From positions 1 through 45,006 of the forward strand of contig NZ_JADEXZ010000051.1 of the NCBI RefSeq assembly GCF_015206815.1: 45,006 bases of DNA, in the 5' to 3' direction. The notes beneath the pieces are model-generated. The model was not told where the DNA came from, made no database searches, and saw nothing but the letters and a program-made list of their open reading frames with translations. Position 1 is the first letter of the stretch. Every line of letters starts with the position of its first letter. Both the position numbers and the translations under genes were made by a program. This DNA is from Fortiea sp. LEGE XX443. GTDB lineage: Bacteria > Cyanobacteriota > Cyanobacteriia > Cyanobacteriales > Nostocaceae. Below are positions 1-9,101 of the stretch, one piece after another.

Positions 1-684
1 TCCTTGTCGTTCACAAACAAAACCTTTAACTTGCCAAGCCTGCATATCCACATCAGTAAGTTTGATTACATTTGAGCATTGTGGTTGAATAACTTGACTG
101 ATAACTGCCCACAATAAGCTCCGCGCCATATCAAATCCAGTTTTCCACCAATATTCACGATTACCAGGACGACCTTTCTCTTTGACTACCTCTGGTTCTA
201 CCCAAATTCCCTGCGCCCCTAAAAGAATCTGTGCCATCCATTTAGCTCTGGGGAAGTGAGTTGGAGAGCTAATTAATTTTACTTTATGTACTCCCCAGCG
301 TCGCAGAATGGGAATCCCATAGTAGAAATTCTCAAAGGTAGAATCCGCACAATTTTCTAGCCAAACGTTTTGTAAATTTGCTGCTTCCCTTTGAAAAATC
401 AGCCATATACATGGGTCTAAAGAACCGCGAGAAATTAAAATAGGGATTTCGGGATTTTGTTTTGCTTGTTGAGCAACATAGATTTCGCGGCGAATACTAC
501 CACCAAGTACAAACAAAGCATCAACTGGTTTGGAAGATGCAAAAGCTAAGGTTATAGTTGTGAAAATTAGCCAGCAGATCAAAACTAACCATAAACTACG
601 GAAGAGATTTTGTAATAATTGCAACCATTTCTGTAATTTTCTCCGGTCAGAAATTGATGAAGTTCGAGTAAATTTATATTTCAT
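1..684 (-). CDS. YdcF/SanA-like protein (DUF218), 3' end outside window
   Basis: The minus strand is open for 228 codons from ATG at 684 to the window edge without a stop, so the C-terminus is missing. A basic N-terminus is followed by one membrane segment (about residues 36-53). Then come a DUF218-like core with VDALFVLGGSIRRE (about 57-70) and ENCADSTFEN, and further on SSPTHFPRA. The family (YdcF, SanA, ElyC) is membrane-anchored, faces the periplasm and is linked to envelope or peptidoglycan maintenance; its reaction is not settled. The gene is divergent from the downstream protease gene. Family assignment is from motif pattern only; precise function unknown. Confidence 0.75.
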   Translation of the reverse strand, partial: MKYKFTRTSSISDRRKLQKWLQLLQNLFRSLWLVLICWLIFTTITLAFASSKPVDALFVLGGSIRREIYVAQQAKQNPEIPILISRGSLDPCIWLIFQREAANLQNVWLENCADSTFENFYYGIPILRRWGVHKVKLISSPTHFPRAKWMAQILLGAQGIWVEPEVVKEKGRPGNREYWWKTGFDMARSLLWAVISQVIQPQCSNVIKLTDVDMQAWQVKGFVCERQG

Positions 685-1010
685 GTCATAGCTAAAAAAA
701 GCTGAGTTAAAGAATATCAAAAATACCAGCCAGCCAGCCAGCAAAATGCTATCTTATAAAATTAATATAGGGTGTAAATATGACACGATGAAAAGTGTCA
801 CAATAATTGTATGGGATGAGATTATACTGCTAAGTTATTTAGCAGATGTAGGGTCGCAACACTAATGGTAAGTAACGCAAAATTGTTAGGATAATTCAGA
901 GGGGAAAATAATGAAGAAAGTTTAACTGAAAATAAAGTATAAAAACTTAAAAATCTCTGAAAAGCTTGATTGCTAAACTGTCAACAACACACCTATTCCA
1001 GTTAATATAC
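685..1010. other. Divergent intergenic region with two short inverted repeats
   Basis: This 326-bp region separates two divergent genes and must carry both promoters. It contains a CCAGCCAGCCAGCC microrepeat near 729-742, an inverted repeat TGACAC(781-786)/GTGTCA(795-800), and another, CTGCTAA(827-833)/TTAGCAG(839-845). Either palindrome could be an operator or a transcript hairpin; nothing in the sequence decides. No coding region seen. Confidence 0.5.
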
Positions 1011-2348
1011 ATGAACTCATCTGCGAAACATTACTCGCCGCTCCAACTAGCAATGATTGGTGGAGCGATCGCCACGACAGCTGCTGTGTCCGTATTTGGT
1101 TCTGCTTGGACTCGCTGCGTTAGTGCCGCCCTACAAGATAGCCCTAAAGCCTTAGTTGACCAAGTATGGCAACTGGTAAATCGTGAGTATGTTGATGGTA
1201 ATTTTAATCAACAAAATTGGCAAGCAATTAGGCAGAGCTTATTAAGTAAAGATTATTCTTCTAAACAAGAAGCATACGTAGCCATCCGCGAAGCTCTACA
1301 AAAATTGGGTGATCCGTACACAAGGTTTATGGATCCCAAACAGTATGAAGCTCTCACCAATCAAACTTCTGGGGAAGTTTCAGGTATTGGTATTCGGATG
1401 GAACTAAATGAAAAAACTCAGCGGCTAACGGTTGTAGAAGCCATAGAGAATTCCCCAGCGTTGAAAGCCGGGATTAAAGCTGGCGATGAGATATTAGCAA
1501 TTGATGGGAAATCCACTTTGAAACTAAAGGTGGATGATGCTTCTCAGCTGATTCGTGGTAAAGCAGGTACTCCCATAACTTTACGTTTGGGAAGAACCGG
1601 ACAAGGTACATTTGATTTAAAGCTGACACGGGCAACCATTGAAGTCCCAACAGTCAGTTATGGCCTAAAGCAAGAAAACAATCGCCGCGTTGGCTATATA
1701 CGCTTAAGAGAGTTTAGTGGACATGCCGCCGAGCAAATGAGTCGAGCTATTCGTGATTTGAATGGTAAGAAAGTTGATGCTTTCGTATTAGACTTACGTG
1801 GGAACCCTGGTGGTTTATTGCAGGCAAGTATTGAAATTGCGCGGATGTGGATGGATAATGGTGCGATCGTCCGCACAGTTGACCGTCGGGGCGGCAGTGA
1901 ACAAACTAAAGCCAATCGTACTGCTTTGACAAAACTCCCCGTGGCCATCTTGGTAGATGGTAGTTCAGCCAGTGCCAGCGAAATTTTAACAGGGGCGCTC
2001 AAAGATAACAAACGCGCAGTAGTCATTGGTAGCCAAACCTTTGGCAAAGCCTTAGTACAATCTGTTCATGAACTATCCGATGGTTCTGGTTTAGCTGTCA
2101 CCATCGCCCACTACTACACCCCACTAGGAACAGATATTAACCGTAAGGGAATTACTCCAGATATCAAGATAGATTTGACAGAAGCTCAAGAACGCCAGTT
2201 AGCATCTAACCCTAGTTTAATCGGCACTCAAAGCGATCCGCAGTATGCTAGAGCGATCGCAGCTTTATCTAGTAACAGTTTCGCCCAGTCTTCAGTCATC
2301 CAAAACATTTCACCTGTGAGCGTTAGTACCGATAACTGGAAGTTCTAG
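1011..2348 (+). CDS. Carboxyl-terminal processing protease (S41 family, CtpA/CtpB-like)
   Basis: A 445-aa secreted or lumenal serine protease. Members cleave C-terminal extensions; CtpA matures the photosystem II D1 protein, while the cyanobacterial paralogues CtpB and CtpC have less defined substrates. Visible parts: an N-terminal hydrophobic signal segment (about 15-40), a PDZ domain (about 115-190, with GIGIRMEL at its start and AGIKAGDEILAIDG within) and the S41 core. The Ser/Lys dyad is present: the middle serine of SASASE (Ser321, codon 1971-1973) and the lysine of TFGKALVQ (Lys346). The frame is open back to a TTG at 966, but ATG 1011 gives the usual family N-terminus and directly precedes the signal segment. 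Which Ctp paralogue this is cannot be fixed by eye. Confidence 0.9.
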   Translation: MNSSAKHYSPLQLAMIGGAIATTAAVSVFGSAWTRCVSAALQDSPKALVDQVWQLVNREYVDGNFNQQNWQAIRQSLLSKDYSSKQEAYVAIREALQKLGDPYTRFMDPKQYEALTNQTSGEVSGIGIRMELNEKTQRLTVVEAIENSPALKAGIKAGDEILAIDGKSTLKLKVDDASQLIRGKAGTPITLRLGRTGQGTFDLKLTRATIEVPTVSYGLKQENNRRVGYIRLREFSGHAAEQMSRAIRDLNGKKVDAFVLDLRGNPGGLLQASIEIARMWMDNGAIVRTVDRRGGSEQTKANRTALTKLPVAILVDGSSASASEILTGALKDNKRAVVIGSQTFGKALVQSVHELSDGSGLAVTIAHYYTPLGTDINRKGITPDIKIDLTEAQERQLASNPSLIGTQSDPQYARAIAALSSNSFAQSSVIQNISPVSVSTDNWKF

Positions 2349-2481
2349 TAGTCAAGAGTTCATGTATAGAGATTTCTCAATCTTGATTGCTGGAATTAGA
2401 AAAACTGTCTGACTAAACCTGCATAGGATTTTGGAATTGGGAATAATAATTAGTAATCCCATCGCCAAAATCCCCAATTTT

Positions 2482-3450
2482 ATGAATCATCAGTCAGTTG
2501 ACACAACCACCGCCACCAGGTTTTTGCCAATGGTTTCGGTGGTTGTTCCTATTTATAACGCTGAGGTAGATTTACCAGCATTAATTGGTTGTCTGTTGTC
2601 GCAAACCTACCCTAAAGATAGAGTAGAGTACTTGTTGGTAGATAATAACAGTAGCGATCGCACCCTCACCTTACTCCAAGACGCTGCCGCAAATTCCCCA
2701 ATCACAATTCGTGCTTTCAGCGAAAACCAAATTCAAAGTTCCTACGCGGCGCGTAACACTGGGATTCGCGCCGCAATAGGTGAAATTATCGCCTTTACTG
2801 ATGCTGACTGCCATCCACAACCACAATGGCTAGAGTCACTCGTTCAGCCCTTTGTCAATTCAGATGTGGTGATTGTAGCTGGTGAAATTACCGCGCTACC
2901 AGGCAACACTTTACTAGAACAATACGCAGAACTTCAAGAAATCTTATCGCAAAAGCATACCCTGGCTCATCCCTTTTGTGCATATGGTCAAACTGCTAAT
3001 TTAGCAATTCGGCGCACTGCTTTAGAAAAAGTCGGTTTATTTCGTCCTTATTTGACAACAGGTGGTGATGCAGACATTTGCTGGCGGATTTTGCAACAAA
3101 ACCTGGGGCGTTTAGAGTTTGCATCCCAGGCGATCGTGCAGCACCGCCACCGTGAGACACTCAAAGAACTTGCCAGTCAATGGCGACGCTATGGGCGATC
3201 AAATCGCTATCTGCATGAATTGTATGGTGTAGAATTAATGCCAGAAATGACACTGCCAGAATGTGGTTATCGCTTGGGACGTTGGATATTCAAGGAAGTA
3301 CCCAAAAATATTGTGAAGGCGATCGCTGGTAAGGCTGGCATTGTAGATTTATTCAATACTCCCATTAGCGTGTTTGTCATCCAAGCTCGCGTCACTGGGC
3401 AAAAAAATGCTAAGTTACCGGAAAATGCCAAGCTAATTGCATGGCTGTAA
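2482..3450 (+). CDS. Family 2 glycosyltransferase (GT-A fold)
   Basis: A 322-aa cytoplasmic or membrane-associated sugar transferase. The N-terminus shows the GT2 nucleotide-sugar binding pattern VSVVVPIYNAE, then LVDNNSSD and the metal-binding DAD (residues 107-109, in FTDADCHPQPQW). A GGDADICWR motif further on fits the acceptor/catalytic loop of GT2 enzymes. There are no obvious transmembrane segments. The frame extends upstream to TTG 2431, but that part is translated from a common spacer-type sequence and ATG 2482 is preferred. It lies 133 bp after the protease gene, same strand. Donor and acceptor sugars are unknown; surface polysaccharide synthesis is the usual role. Confidence 0.85.
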   Translation: MNHQSVDTTTATRFLPMVSVVVPIYNAEVDLPALIGCLLSQTYPKDRVEYLLVDNNSSDRTLTLLQDAAANSPITIRAFSENQIQSSYAARNTGIRAAIGEIIAFTDADCHPQPQWLESLVQPFVNSDVVIVAGEITALPGNTLLEQYAELQEILSQKHTLAHPFCAYGQTANLAIRRTALEKVGLFRPYLTTGGDADICWRILQQNLGRLEFASQAIVQHRHRETLKELASQWRRYGRSNRYLHELYGVELMPEMTLPECGYRLGRWIFKEVPKNIVKAIAGKAGIVDLFNTPISVFVIQARVTGQKNAKLPENAKLIAWL

Positions 3451-3741
3451 CAATATTTAGTGCAACTTTTTCTTAATTAGTAGCGGTTTTTAAGGCAAAC
3501 TAGTACCGCCGTGAAGTCAAAATCTTGAGCTATTTAGAATGGGTGCTTTATTTACGCCGTATTGTGCTGGAAAATGCTATATCGTTAATAACTAGTAAAT
3601 TTGGTGTTAAGCTGAAATATTATGGCACTCTTGATTTAAAAGTCTCAATTGCTGTATCTGTGCTTACTTTGTCTTTACAACAGATGTGCTAAAGTTTCTC
3701 ATCCGCTGATTTCCTATAAAATTTTACAAGTTTAAATAGTC
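3451..3741. other. Intergenic region, no gene seen
   Basis: AT-rich spacer before the small gene at 3742. Only a weak AGCGGT/ACCGCC inverted pair near 3482-3512 stands out, possibly a transcript end for the glycosyltransferase gene. No coding signal on either strand. Confidence 0.3.
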
Positions 3742-4020
3742 ATGACAGAGCAATCAGATTTTCTATCTAATCTCTCTGACTTTCTTTATCCACGAAGTTG
3801 CTATTACGGTCAGTTCAAACCAGAATACCTAGTATTTAACGCCAATTTACAAGAATTTGCTCAAAGAGTCAGCTACATCAGTAATCTGCAAACCAATGGT
3901 AAACTTTCTCCAGAAGAAGCATACCAGCAAATTAAAGTTCTCTGGAAACAATTAAAACGCGCAAAAAAACAACTAGAAATTAAGACAGATATCTTAGATA
4001 CAAACAACACCCAATCATAA
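3742..4020 (+). CDS. Small conserved cyanobacterial protein (DUF7219-like)
   Basis: A 92-aa soluble, charged protein with no signal or membrane segment. The N-terminal half is rich in aromatics (SDFLYPRSCYYGQFKPEYL) and the C-terminal half is a lysine-rich helix (EEAYQQIKVLWKQLKRAKKQ, about 53-72). It resembles short conserved cyanobacterial proteins I associate with DUF7219, but that link is from memory and not verified. It is convergent with the potassium channel gene. Function unknown. Confidence 0.65.
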   Translation: MTEQSDFLSNLSDFLYPRSCYYGQFKPEYLVFNANLQEFAQRVSYISNLQTNGKLSPEEAYQQIKVLWKQLKRAKKQLEIKTDILDTNNTQS

Positions 4021-4078
4021 TACATCGTTTTTAAAGAAAAAACTTTGTGTTCCTCTGCATCTAAAACTGTATTCACCT

Positions 4079-4993
4079 CTACTCCAAAGGTAGAACATCA
4101 TGAAAATGGCTGTAGTCAATGTACCGATGCCCATCAGATGCGTGGTGCAAGATATCGACAAAGCGATTATTCCATAAAATATCATTAGCACCGTAGCTAT
4201 GACGTGCATGGACAACCTGTGCAACTGTTTCATCAATACCAGTCAAAGAGATCATTAATAAACAGTTGGTTTGGCTTAATGATTCTGATGTCATCCCATA
4301 TAAAGGACTAGACTCATCAATGACGTGCATCACTGACCAACTTAAAATGAAACCAGGAGTTTGCTGCCTCAAAAGTTTCAAATCATATATACGACGCATG
4401 AAGTGACCTTCTGCGGTAACTTCATCACGCATTAAGTATACCCGCATCTGCGCTTCTAGAATTAAATTGCGCCGCTGGTTAGCAGCACGAAACATCAGAG
4501 TCGGTACTCCATCGTGGGGTAAAATCACAGCCACACGACTAAATATCACACGAGCCGTTGGACGAGAGAAACGGGCAAAGGCTAATCCTGTCATGACGGC
4601 AATTCCCATCACACCAACGATCGCCTCAATAGTGACAATAATATTAGCATAAGTTGTTTTCGGATACATAGCCCCGTAGCCAATGGATGCCAGGGTTTGC
4701 ACACTAAAGAAAAAAGCATCGAAAAAAGAGCCTGGACGAGCATTGGTAATGCAATCTCCTCCTAACAAGTAAGCTATGGCAAATACAGTATTAATAGCTA
4801 CATAAAAAACAAAAATCAGCAGTACAAATCCTGTCCACGGAATTGTCAGGAGTAGATGATAGGGATCGCGCCAGTAGGAGTGCCATACACCTAAGCCCAT
4901 AATCTCGAAATTACCATTGTGAAACTTCAGGTGAATAATGGGTTGTGAACGCTGTCGTGGTTTCCGCGCAAGTCTCTTGAGTCGAAATTTCAT
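4079..4993 (-). CDS. Inward-rectifier-type potassium channel (KirBac-like)
   Basis: A 304-aa membrane protein. Order: basic N-terminus with an amphipathic segment (FHNGNFEIMGLGVWHSYWRD, about 25-43), TM1 (about 51-77), pore helix with selectivity filter SIGYG (103-107, in TLASIGYGAMYP), TM2 (about 116-140), then a C-terminal immunoglobulin-like cytoplasmic domain (about 150-300, starting RVIFSRVAVI). This order is that of prokaryotic Kir channels, which form tetramers passing K+ in the inner membrane. ATG at 4993. The gene is divergent from the MFS gene at 5103, with a 109-bp shared promoter region. Gating ligand is not visible. Confidence 0.88.
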   Translation of the reverse strand: MKFRLKRLARKPRQRSQPIIHLKFHNGNFEIMGLGVWHSYWRDPYHLLLTIPWTGFVLLIFVFYVAINTVFAIAYLLGGDCITNARPGSFFDAFFFSVQTLASIGYGAMYPKTTYANIIVTIEAIVGVMGIAVMTGLAFARFSRPTARVIFSRVAVILPHDGVPTLMFRAANQRRNLILEAQMRVYLMRDEVTAEGHFMRRIYDLKLLRQQTPGFILSWSVMHVIDESSPLYGMTSESLSQTNCLLMISLTGIDETVAQVVHARHSYGANDILWNNRFVDILHHASDGHRYIDYSHFHDVLPLE

Positions 4994-5102
4994 CGGCTGT
5001 GATCAAAAGAACGGTTAATCGTCATTATGATTGGGGTTGAAAAGTCATTGTTTTCTGATACAGTGCAATTGCTAAGTCATACTGAGCGATTTTACACTGC
5101 TG

Positions 5103-6290
5103 ATGAACCGAAATTTTTGGATTACTGCTTTAGTTGCCTTTATTAATTCCCTCAGTTTGACAGTTTTAATTCCCATTATCTATCTTTATGGCAAACAATT
5201 TGGACTGAGTGATTTCCAAACAAGTTTGTTATTTTCGATATACTCAATAGCTCAGTTTTTCGCCACACCTATTATTGGTAAACTGTCCGATCGCTTTGGG
5301 CGTAAACCTTTATTGATTATTAGTTTAACTGGGACTGTGATTGCTAATGCGATCGCGGGTCATGCAACCACAGCAGGCTGGCTGTTCTTCGCCAGATTTC
5401 TCGATGGGATTACTGGCGGTAATGCTTCGGTGGCGCAGGCGATTATTTCTGATGTCACCGCACCCGAAAACCGCGCTAAAGCTTTTGGTATTTATGGTGC
5501 AGCCTTTGGTTTAGGCTTTGTGTTGGGGCCAGTCACCAGTTTATTAGCCCAGCAATTTTCTCTAGGCGCAGCTTTTTTAGTTTCTGCGGCGATCGCATTT
5601 TTAGCACTGTTAATTACAATTTTCTGCTTACCAGAAACTTTGCGAACTAAAGCTGCTCAAGCACATAATCTCTTTGATCTTGGTTTGGGTAATTTAATTC
5701 GCGGTTTAGCTATGCCAAAAATCGGTGTACTGCTAATTATTAACTTTTTTATTGGCACAACTTTTACAATTTTTACTTACGCCTTTCAACCTTACTTTAT
5801 TAAAGTTTTAGGACAAAATAGCCAATCTTTGACACTGATGTTTATTTTATTTGGCGTGTTGGGGACAATCATGCAAACTTGGGGTGTCTCACTTCTCAGC
5901 CGTAAATTTAATGTTGTGAGTATATTATTTCTAGCTTTATTTATTCGCAGTTTATCATTTATTATTATGCCAATTTGGCAGAACATTATTTATTTTGTCA
6001 TAGTTAGTATCTTATATTCATTGTTTAATTCTTTAGTTCAACCCATGATCAATACACTTATTTCTCTCAATGCTAAATCACAAGACCAAGGTACAGCAAT
6101 GGGATTAAACGCTTCTTATTTAAGTATTTCCAATGGTATTGGGCCTGTGATTGCTGGGATGCTCATCAATCAATCCTATCCTCAAACTTATAGCTATCCC
6201 TTATATTTAGCAGGTAGTCTTACCTTTCTAGTCTTATTTTTGGCAATCTTGACTCGCAAAAACTATATGCCTTCAATAACTGGTGAATAG
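5103..6290 (+). CDS. MFS transporter, TetA-like drug/metabolite exporter
   Basis: A 395-aa inner-membrane protein with about 12 hydrophobic segments, the usual length for DHA1-type antiporters. The motif between TM2 and TM3 is clear (GKLSDRFGRK, 59-68), as is the antiporter-type GFVLGPV in TM5 (about 144-150). The family exchanges small molecules for protons; substrate cannot be told. Codon use and HIP1 sites match the surrounding genome, so recent transfer is not indicated. It is followed by repeat DNA, so no operon partner. Confidence 0.85.
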   Translation: MNRNFWITALVAFINSLSLTVLIPIIYLYGKQFGLSDFQTSLLFSIYSIAQFFATPIIGKLSDRFGRKPLLIISLTGTVIANAIAGHATTAGWLFFARFLDGITGGNASVAQAIISDVTAPENRAKAFGIYGAAFGLGFVLGPVTSLLAQQFSLGAAFLVSAAIAFLALLITIFCLPETLRTKAAQAHNLFDLGLGNLIRGLAMPKIGVLLIINFFIGTTFTIFTYAFQPYFIKVLGQNSQSLTLMFILFGVLGTIMQTWGVSLLSRKFNVVSILFLALFIRSLSFIIMPIWQNIIYFVIVSILYSLFNSLVQPMINTLISLNAKSQDQGTAMGLNASYLSISNGIGPVIAGMLINQSYPQTYSYPLYLAGSLTFLVLFLAILTRKNYMPSITGE

Positions 6291-6364
6291 CCAATAAGTT
6301 AGATTGATGTAAGGAAACTTAACATTTTTATCCATATTGGGTTCCGCTATCGCTACACCTAACT

Positions 6365-6605
6365 AATATCACGCGATGTGCGACTTATTTTTAACCGCTC
6401 TCCAAACTGCCAGGAGGAGCCACTGCGTTGCGCGGGAGCAAGTGGCGTTAGAAGCTTTAATTCTTGCTCCCTTTCCCTGTCTTTGCTACGCAACGCTACC
6501 GCGAACGACACGCTGCGCGTTGGCGTAGCCTCTCGTAGAGAAAGTAGGCAAGGGGTTAGGGGTTAGGGGTTAGGTTTGAGAGAAAGTTGCACACGGCGTA
6601 ATATC
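6365..6605. mobile_element. MITE-like element, copy 1, with target-site duplication
   Basis: The element spans 6371-6599. Its left end reads ACGCGATGTGCGACTT; the right end is the inverse of ACGCCGTGTGCAACTT, giving imperfect terminal inverted repeats. It is immediately flanked by the direct repeat AATATC (6365-6370 and 6600-6605), a target-site duplication. The interior holds several smaller palindromes and a GGGGTTA heptamer run (6552-6574). A second full copy lies at 42310-42489 and end fragments at 7583-7627, 29762-29820 and 41771-41802. It encodes no transposase; an ORF reading through it is not credible. Confidence 0.75.
6552..6574. repeat. Heptanucleotide short tandem repeat (GGGGTTA)3
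   Basis: Three copies of GGGGTTA, followed by GG. Heptamer STRRs of this sort are typical of heterocystous cyanobacterial genomes. It lies inside the MITE-like element. Confidence 0.8.
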
Positions 6606-6714
6606 GTTATTTAACACTTTTCATGGAAAAGTTATTACTTTATCACAATTTGTCAATTTATGTAGTCAATTTAACGACAGTTTAATAAAAAGTAGCATAT
6701 ACTCAGTGTATAAA

Positions 6715-6740
6715 CCTCCGAAAAAGAAAAATAGCGGAGG
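6715..6740 (+). promoter_or_regulatory. Inverted repeat in dioxygenase leader
   Basis: CCTCCG (6715-6720) and CGGAGG (6735-6740) are separated by an A-rich 14-nt loop and lie 27 bp before the ATG of the dioxygenase gene. It could be an operator or a leader hairpin; the right arm also resembles a Shine-Dalgarno core but is too far from the start to serve as one. Confidence 0.3.
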
Positions 6741-6767
6741 ATATAAACTTATAAGTAGGTAAATCCT

Positions 6768-7436
6768 ATGCAAAAAGTATGGGAATCAACGGAATTAGAA
6801 TACGCCTTTCTATTCACCTTAAGAAAGGTAAATTCAATTAATCCAGAAGGTTTTGAGCCATTTTTTAACAATCTACCTATTGATCCTTACATCAAAGGTA
6901 ATTATCGTTCTAGAAGATTATCTCGGTTTATAGTTTCTGGCGAGCAATTAATTAAGCTACCTCATGGCTACCTCTTCCAAAGTAAGACATATAATCCTTT
7001 ATTAGGAGATGTTAAAAGAGAGTTTTCTGAGTTGGAAGATGGCATTATTGAACTTGATATCTTTAAAAAGATGGTCTTAGCATTTAGTGATTCTTGTAAA
7101 TTACATCCAGAAGCTGAGATAGGAGTTCATCAAATCAGAACTATCTGTTCGCCTGAGAATATGGGTAATCCCGCACCTGAAGGTATCCATCAGGATGGTA
7201 CTGATTTTATCGGCATATTCTCTGTTGCTAGAAACAATATTCAAGGCGGAGAAACGCATTTATATACTGCTAAAAAAGAAAAGCCAGTGTTTAGCAAAGT
7301 GCTTAATTCTGGGGAAATCTTATTAGTCAACGACCACGAATTTTTCCACTTTACCACTCCCATCAAACCGCAAACTGATGGTTTAGGAATCAGAGATGTG
7401 TTTGTATTAACTTCCCCTAGCTTGCTGACTGAATGA
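6768..7436 (+). CDS. 2OG-Fe(II) dioxygenase, PF10014 type (amino-acid hydroxylase-like)
   Basis: A 222-aa soluble protein of the family that includes Bacillus L-isoleucine 4-hydroxylase. The iron ligands are visible as H141-x-D143 (GIHQDGTDF) and a distal histidine, most likely H194 (FFHFTTPI). R209 in GIRDVFVLT is the expected 2-oxoglutarate-binding arginine. Such enzymes hydroxylate free aliphatic amino acids using 2-oxoglutarate and O2; whether this one does is inference. There is no biosynthetic cluster around it and repeat DNA lies on both sides, so it is a single-gene unit. Leader hairpin at 6715-6740. Confidence 0.75.
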   Translation: MQKVWESTELEYAFLFTLRKVNSINPEGFEPFFNNLPIDPYIKGNYRSRRLSRFIVSGEQLIKLPHGYLFQSKTYNPLLGDVKREFSELEDGIIELDIFKKMVLAFSDSCKLHPEAEIGVHQIRTICSPENMGNPAPEGIHQDGTDFIGIFSVARNNIQGGETHLYTAKKEKPVFSKVLNSGEILLVNDHEFFHFTTPIKPQTDGLGIRDVFVLTSPSLLTE

Positions 7437-7582
7437 TTGTTTAGACTGTAAATTTATTCATCATTTGTGAAGAACAAAATCCCCGATTTTTTAAGAGGAT
7501 GTTTGTGAAGTTGCTAGTGATGTATCAAATATTTTTAGATCCCCCTCCTTCAAAAGACTTGTGTATACACGGTAGCCCTTGT

Positions 7583-7627
7583 AGGGAAGGGGTTGGGGGT
7601 TAGGTTTGAGAGAAAGTTGCACACGGC
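7583..7627. repeat. MITE-like end fragment
   Basis: Carries the right-end sequence of the element at 6371-6599 (GTTTGAGAGAAAGTTGCACA then CGGC) with the preceding GGGGTTGGGGGTTAGG run, but no matching left end. It is a truncated or recombined copy within the 7437-7703 spacer. A self-complementary GTGTATACAC lies just upstream at 7561-7570. Confidence 0.6.
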
Positions 7628-7703
7628 TTTATCTAAAAGTATTTGCCACACATGAAGGACTTTTTAAACATTCTCTTACATCCCTACACCCCTTTTTAAG
7701 ACA

Positions 7704-9101
7704 TTACATAGCAAAAGCCGGACGATGCTGAATCCAAGGTTTCGCCGCTTCGATTTGGGCTGCGAGGCTAATTAAAGTAGCTTCCGCCGCCGGTTTACCA
7801 ACCAACTGCACACTGATAGGTAAACCATGACTATCAAAACCCACAGGTAAGGCGATCGCTGGTTGTCCGGTGGCGTTAGCAGCTGGACAAGGGGCAACCC
7901 AACGCATAATATTTTGGAATGCTTCTTCTGGACTAAGCGCCGCCCATTCTCCTACCCGCATCGGTGAATGTAAATATACGGGCAGTACCAACACATCAAA
8001 ATGGTCGAAAAATGCCACAATTTGACGTGACACAATTTGCATTTGCGATAAAGCCTGGAGATATTCAGCCACTGAACCTGTACGCGCCAGCAGCCAACGA
8101 TTTACAGGCTGCAATACCTCCGCCGGAATTCCTGACGCAGCTACCCCAGCTTGCCAAACAATTTGGAATGGTTCGACTAATCCACTAAAATCTGGGCAGT
8201 TTTCCTCAACGGTGTTACCCAATTGTTGTAATAAATCCACTGTTTGCAATACGCCTTGCTGACAATTAGCATCCGCAACCCCCAAAGGAGAGATTTTAGT
8301 ACTAAAGGCAATTCGCAACCCACGAATCTTCTCTTGGGTAGCGGCGAGAAATGATGGTTCAGGATCAGGTAGCCAATAGGGATCGCCTGTGAAGTAACCA
8401 GATATCGCGTCTAACATCGCCGCTGCATCAGCCACAGTTCTGGCAATGGGGCCGTTGACGGCGATTCCCCCCAAGCGATCGCCTACTGGGGCTTTGGTGA
8501 CTCTTCCCCGCGATGGTTTAATCCCTACCAAACCACAACAAGCCGCAGGGCCACGAATTGAACCACCACCATCAGAACCTTGGGCGATCGCACATAATCC
8601 CGCCGCGACGGCTGCGGCTGCACCACCACTAGAACCGCCAGAAGTATATTCTAAGTTCCAGGGATTTCGGGACGGGGGAAAACCTGTTGGTTCGGTGTAG
8701 GGAAAGGAACCGATTTCGGAAGTGGCTGTTTTGCCGAGAATAATGAACCCCGCCTGTTTAATCCGAGTTACTACCCCGTCATCATAATCAGGGATGTTAT
8801 TTAATAGTGCCGGATTGCCATAGGTACAGGGTACACCCGCCACAGTGTTGAGGTCTTTAATCGAAATTGGCACACCAAAAAAAGGCGGCAATTCTGAGGC
8901 TGTTGCCAGCATTTCGGTTTTTGCTTGGGCATCAGCGATCGCTAATTCTGCCGTCACTGTAAAATAACTACCTAATTGGGGATTCAATCGCTCAATTCTT
9001 TGTAAATATATTTCCACTAACTCTAGTGGCGACACTTCTCGATGACGGATTAATTGCCCTAACTCCACCGCTGGAGTAAATGCTAAATCAATTTCATTCA
9101 T
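7704..9101 (-). CDS. Amidase (amidase signature family)
   Basis: A 465-aa cytoplasmic hydrolase with the whole Ser-cisSer-Lys triad: Lys82 (ISIKDLNTV), Ser157 in TSGGSSGG, and nucleophile Ser181 in GGGSIRGPA. The glycine/serine-rich signature region runs about 150-195. Family members hydrolyse amide bonds in many small molecules; GatA is also in this family, but there is no gatB or gatC nearby and the C-terminal half differs, so a general amidase is more likely. ATG at 9101. It is divergent from the gene at 9329. Substrate unknown. Confidence 0.85.
   Translation of the reverse strand: MNEIDLAFTPAVELGQLIRHREVSPLELVEIYLQRIERLNPQLGSYFTVTAELAIADAQAKTEMLATASELPPFFGVPISIKDLNTVAGVPCTYGNPALLNNIPDYDDGVVTRIKQAGFIILGKTATSEIGSFPYTEPTGFPPSRNPWNLEYTSGGSSGGAAAAVAAGLCAIAQGSDGGGSIRGPAACCGLVGIKPSRGRVTKAPVGDRLGGIAVNGPIARTVADAAAMLDAISGYFTGDPYWLPDPEPSFLAATQEKIRGLRIAFSTKISPLGVADANCQQGVLQTVDLLQQLGNTVEENCPDFSGLVEPFQIVWQAGVAASGIPAEVLQPVNRWLLARTGSVAEYLQALSQMQIVSRQIVAFFDHFDVLVLPVYLHSPMRVGEWAALSPEEAFQNIMRWVAPCPAANATGQPAIALPVGFDSHGLPISVQLVGKPAAEATLISLAAQIEAAKPWIQHRPAFAM

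Noticed and set aside
966-1010. TTG-initiated N-terminal extension of the Ctp protease
   Set aside because: The extra 15 residues do not fit the family N-terminus and would place the signal segment too far in; ATG 1011 fits better.
6378-6566. 62-aa open frame on the plus strand
   Set aside because: It lies wholly within the MITE-like element and is made of its palindromes; no protein features.
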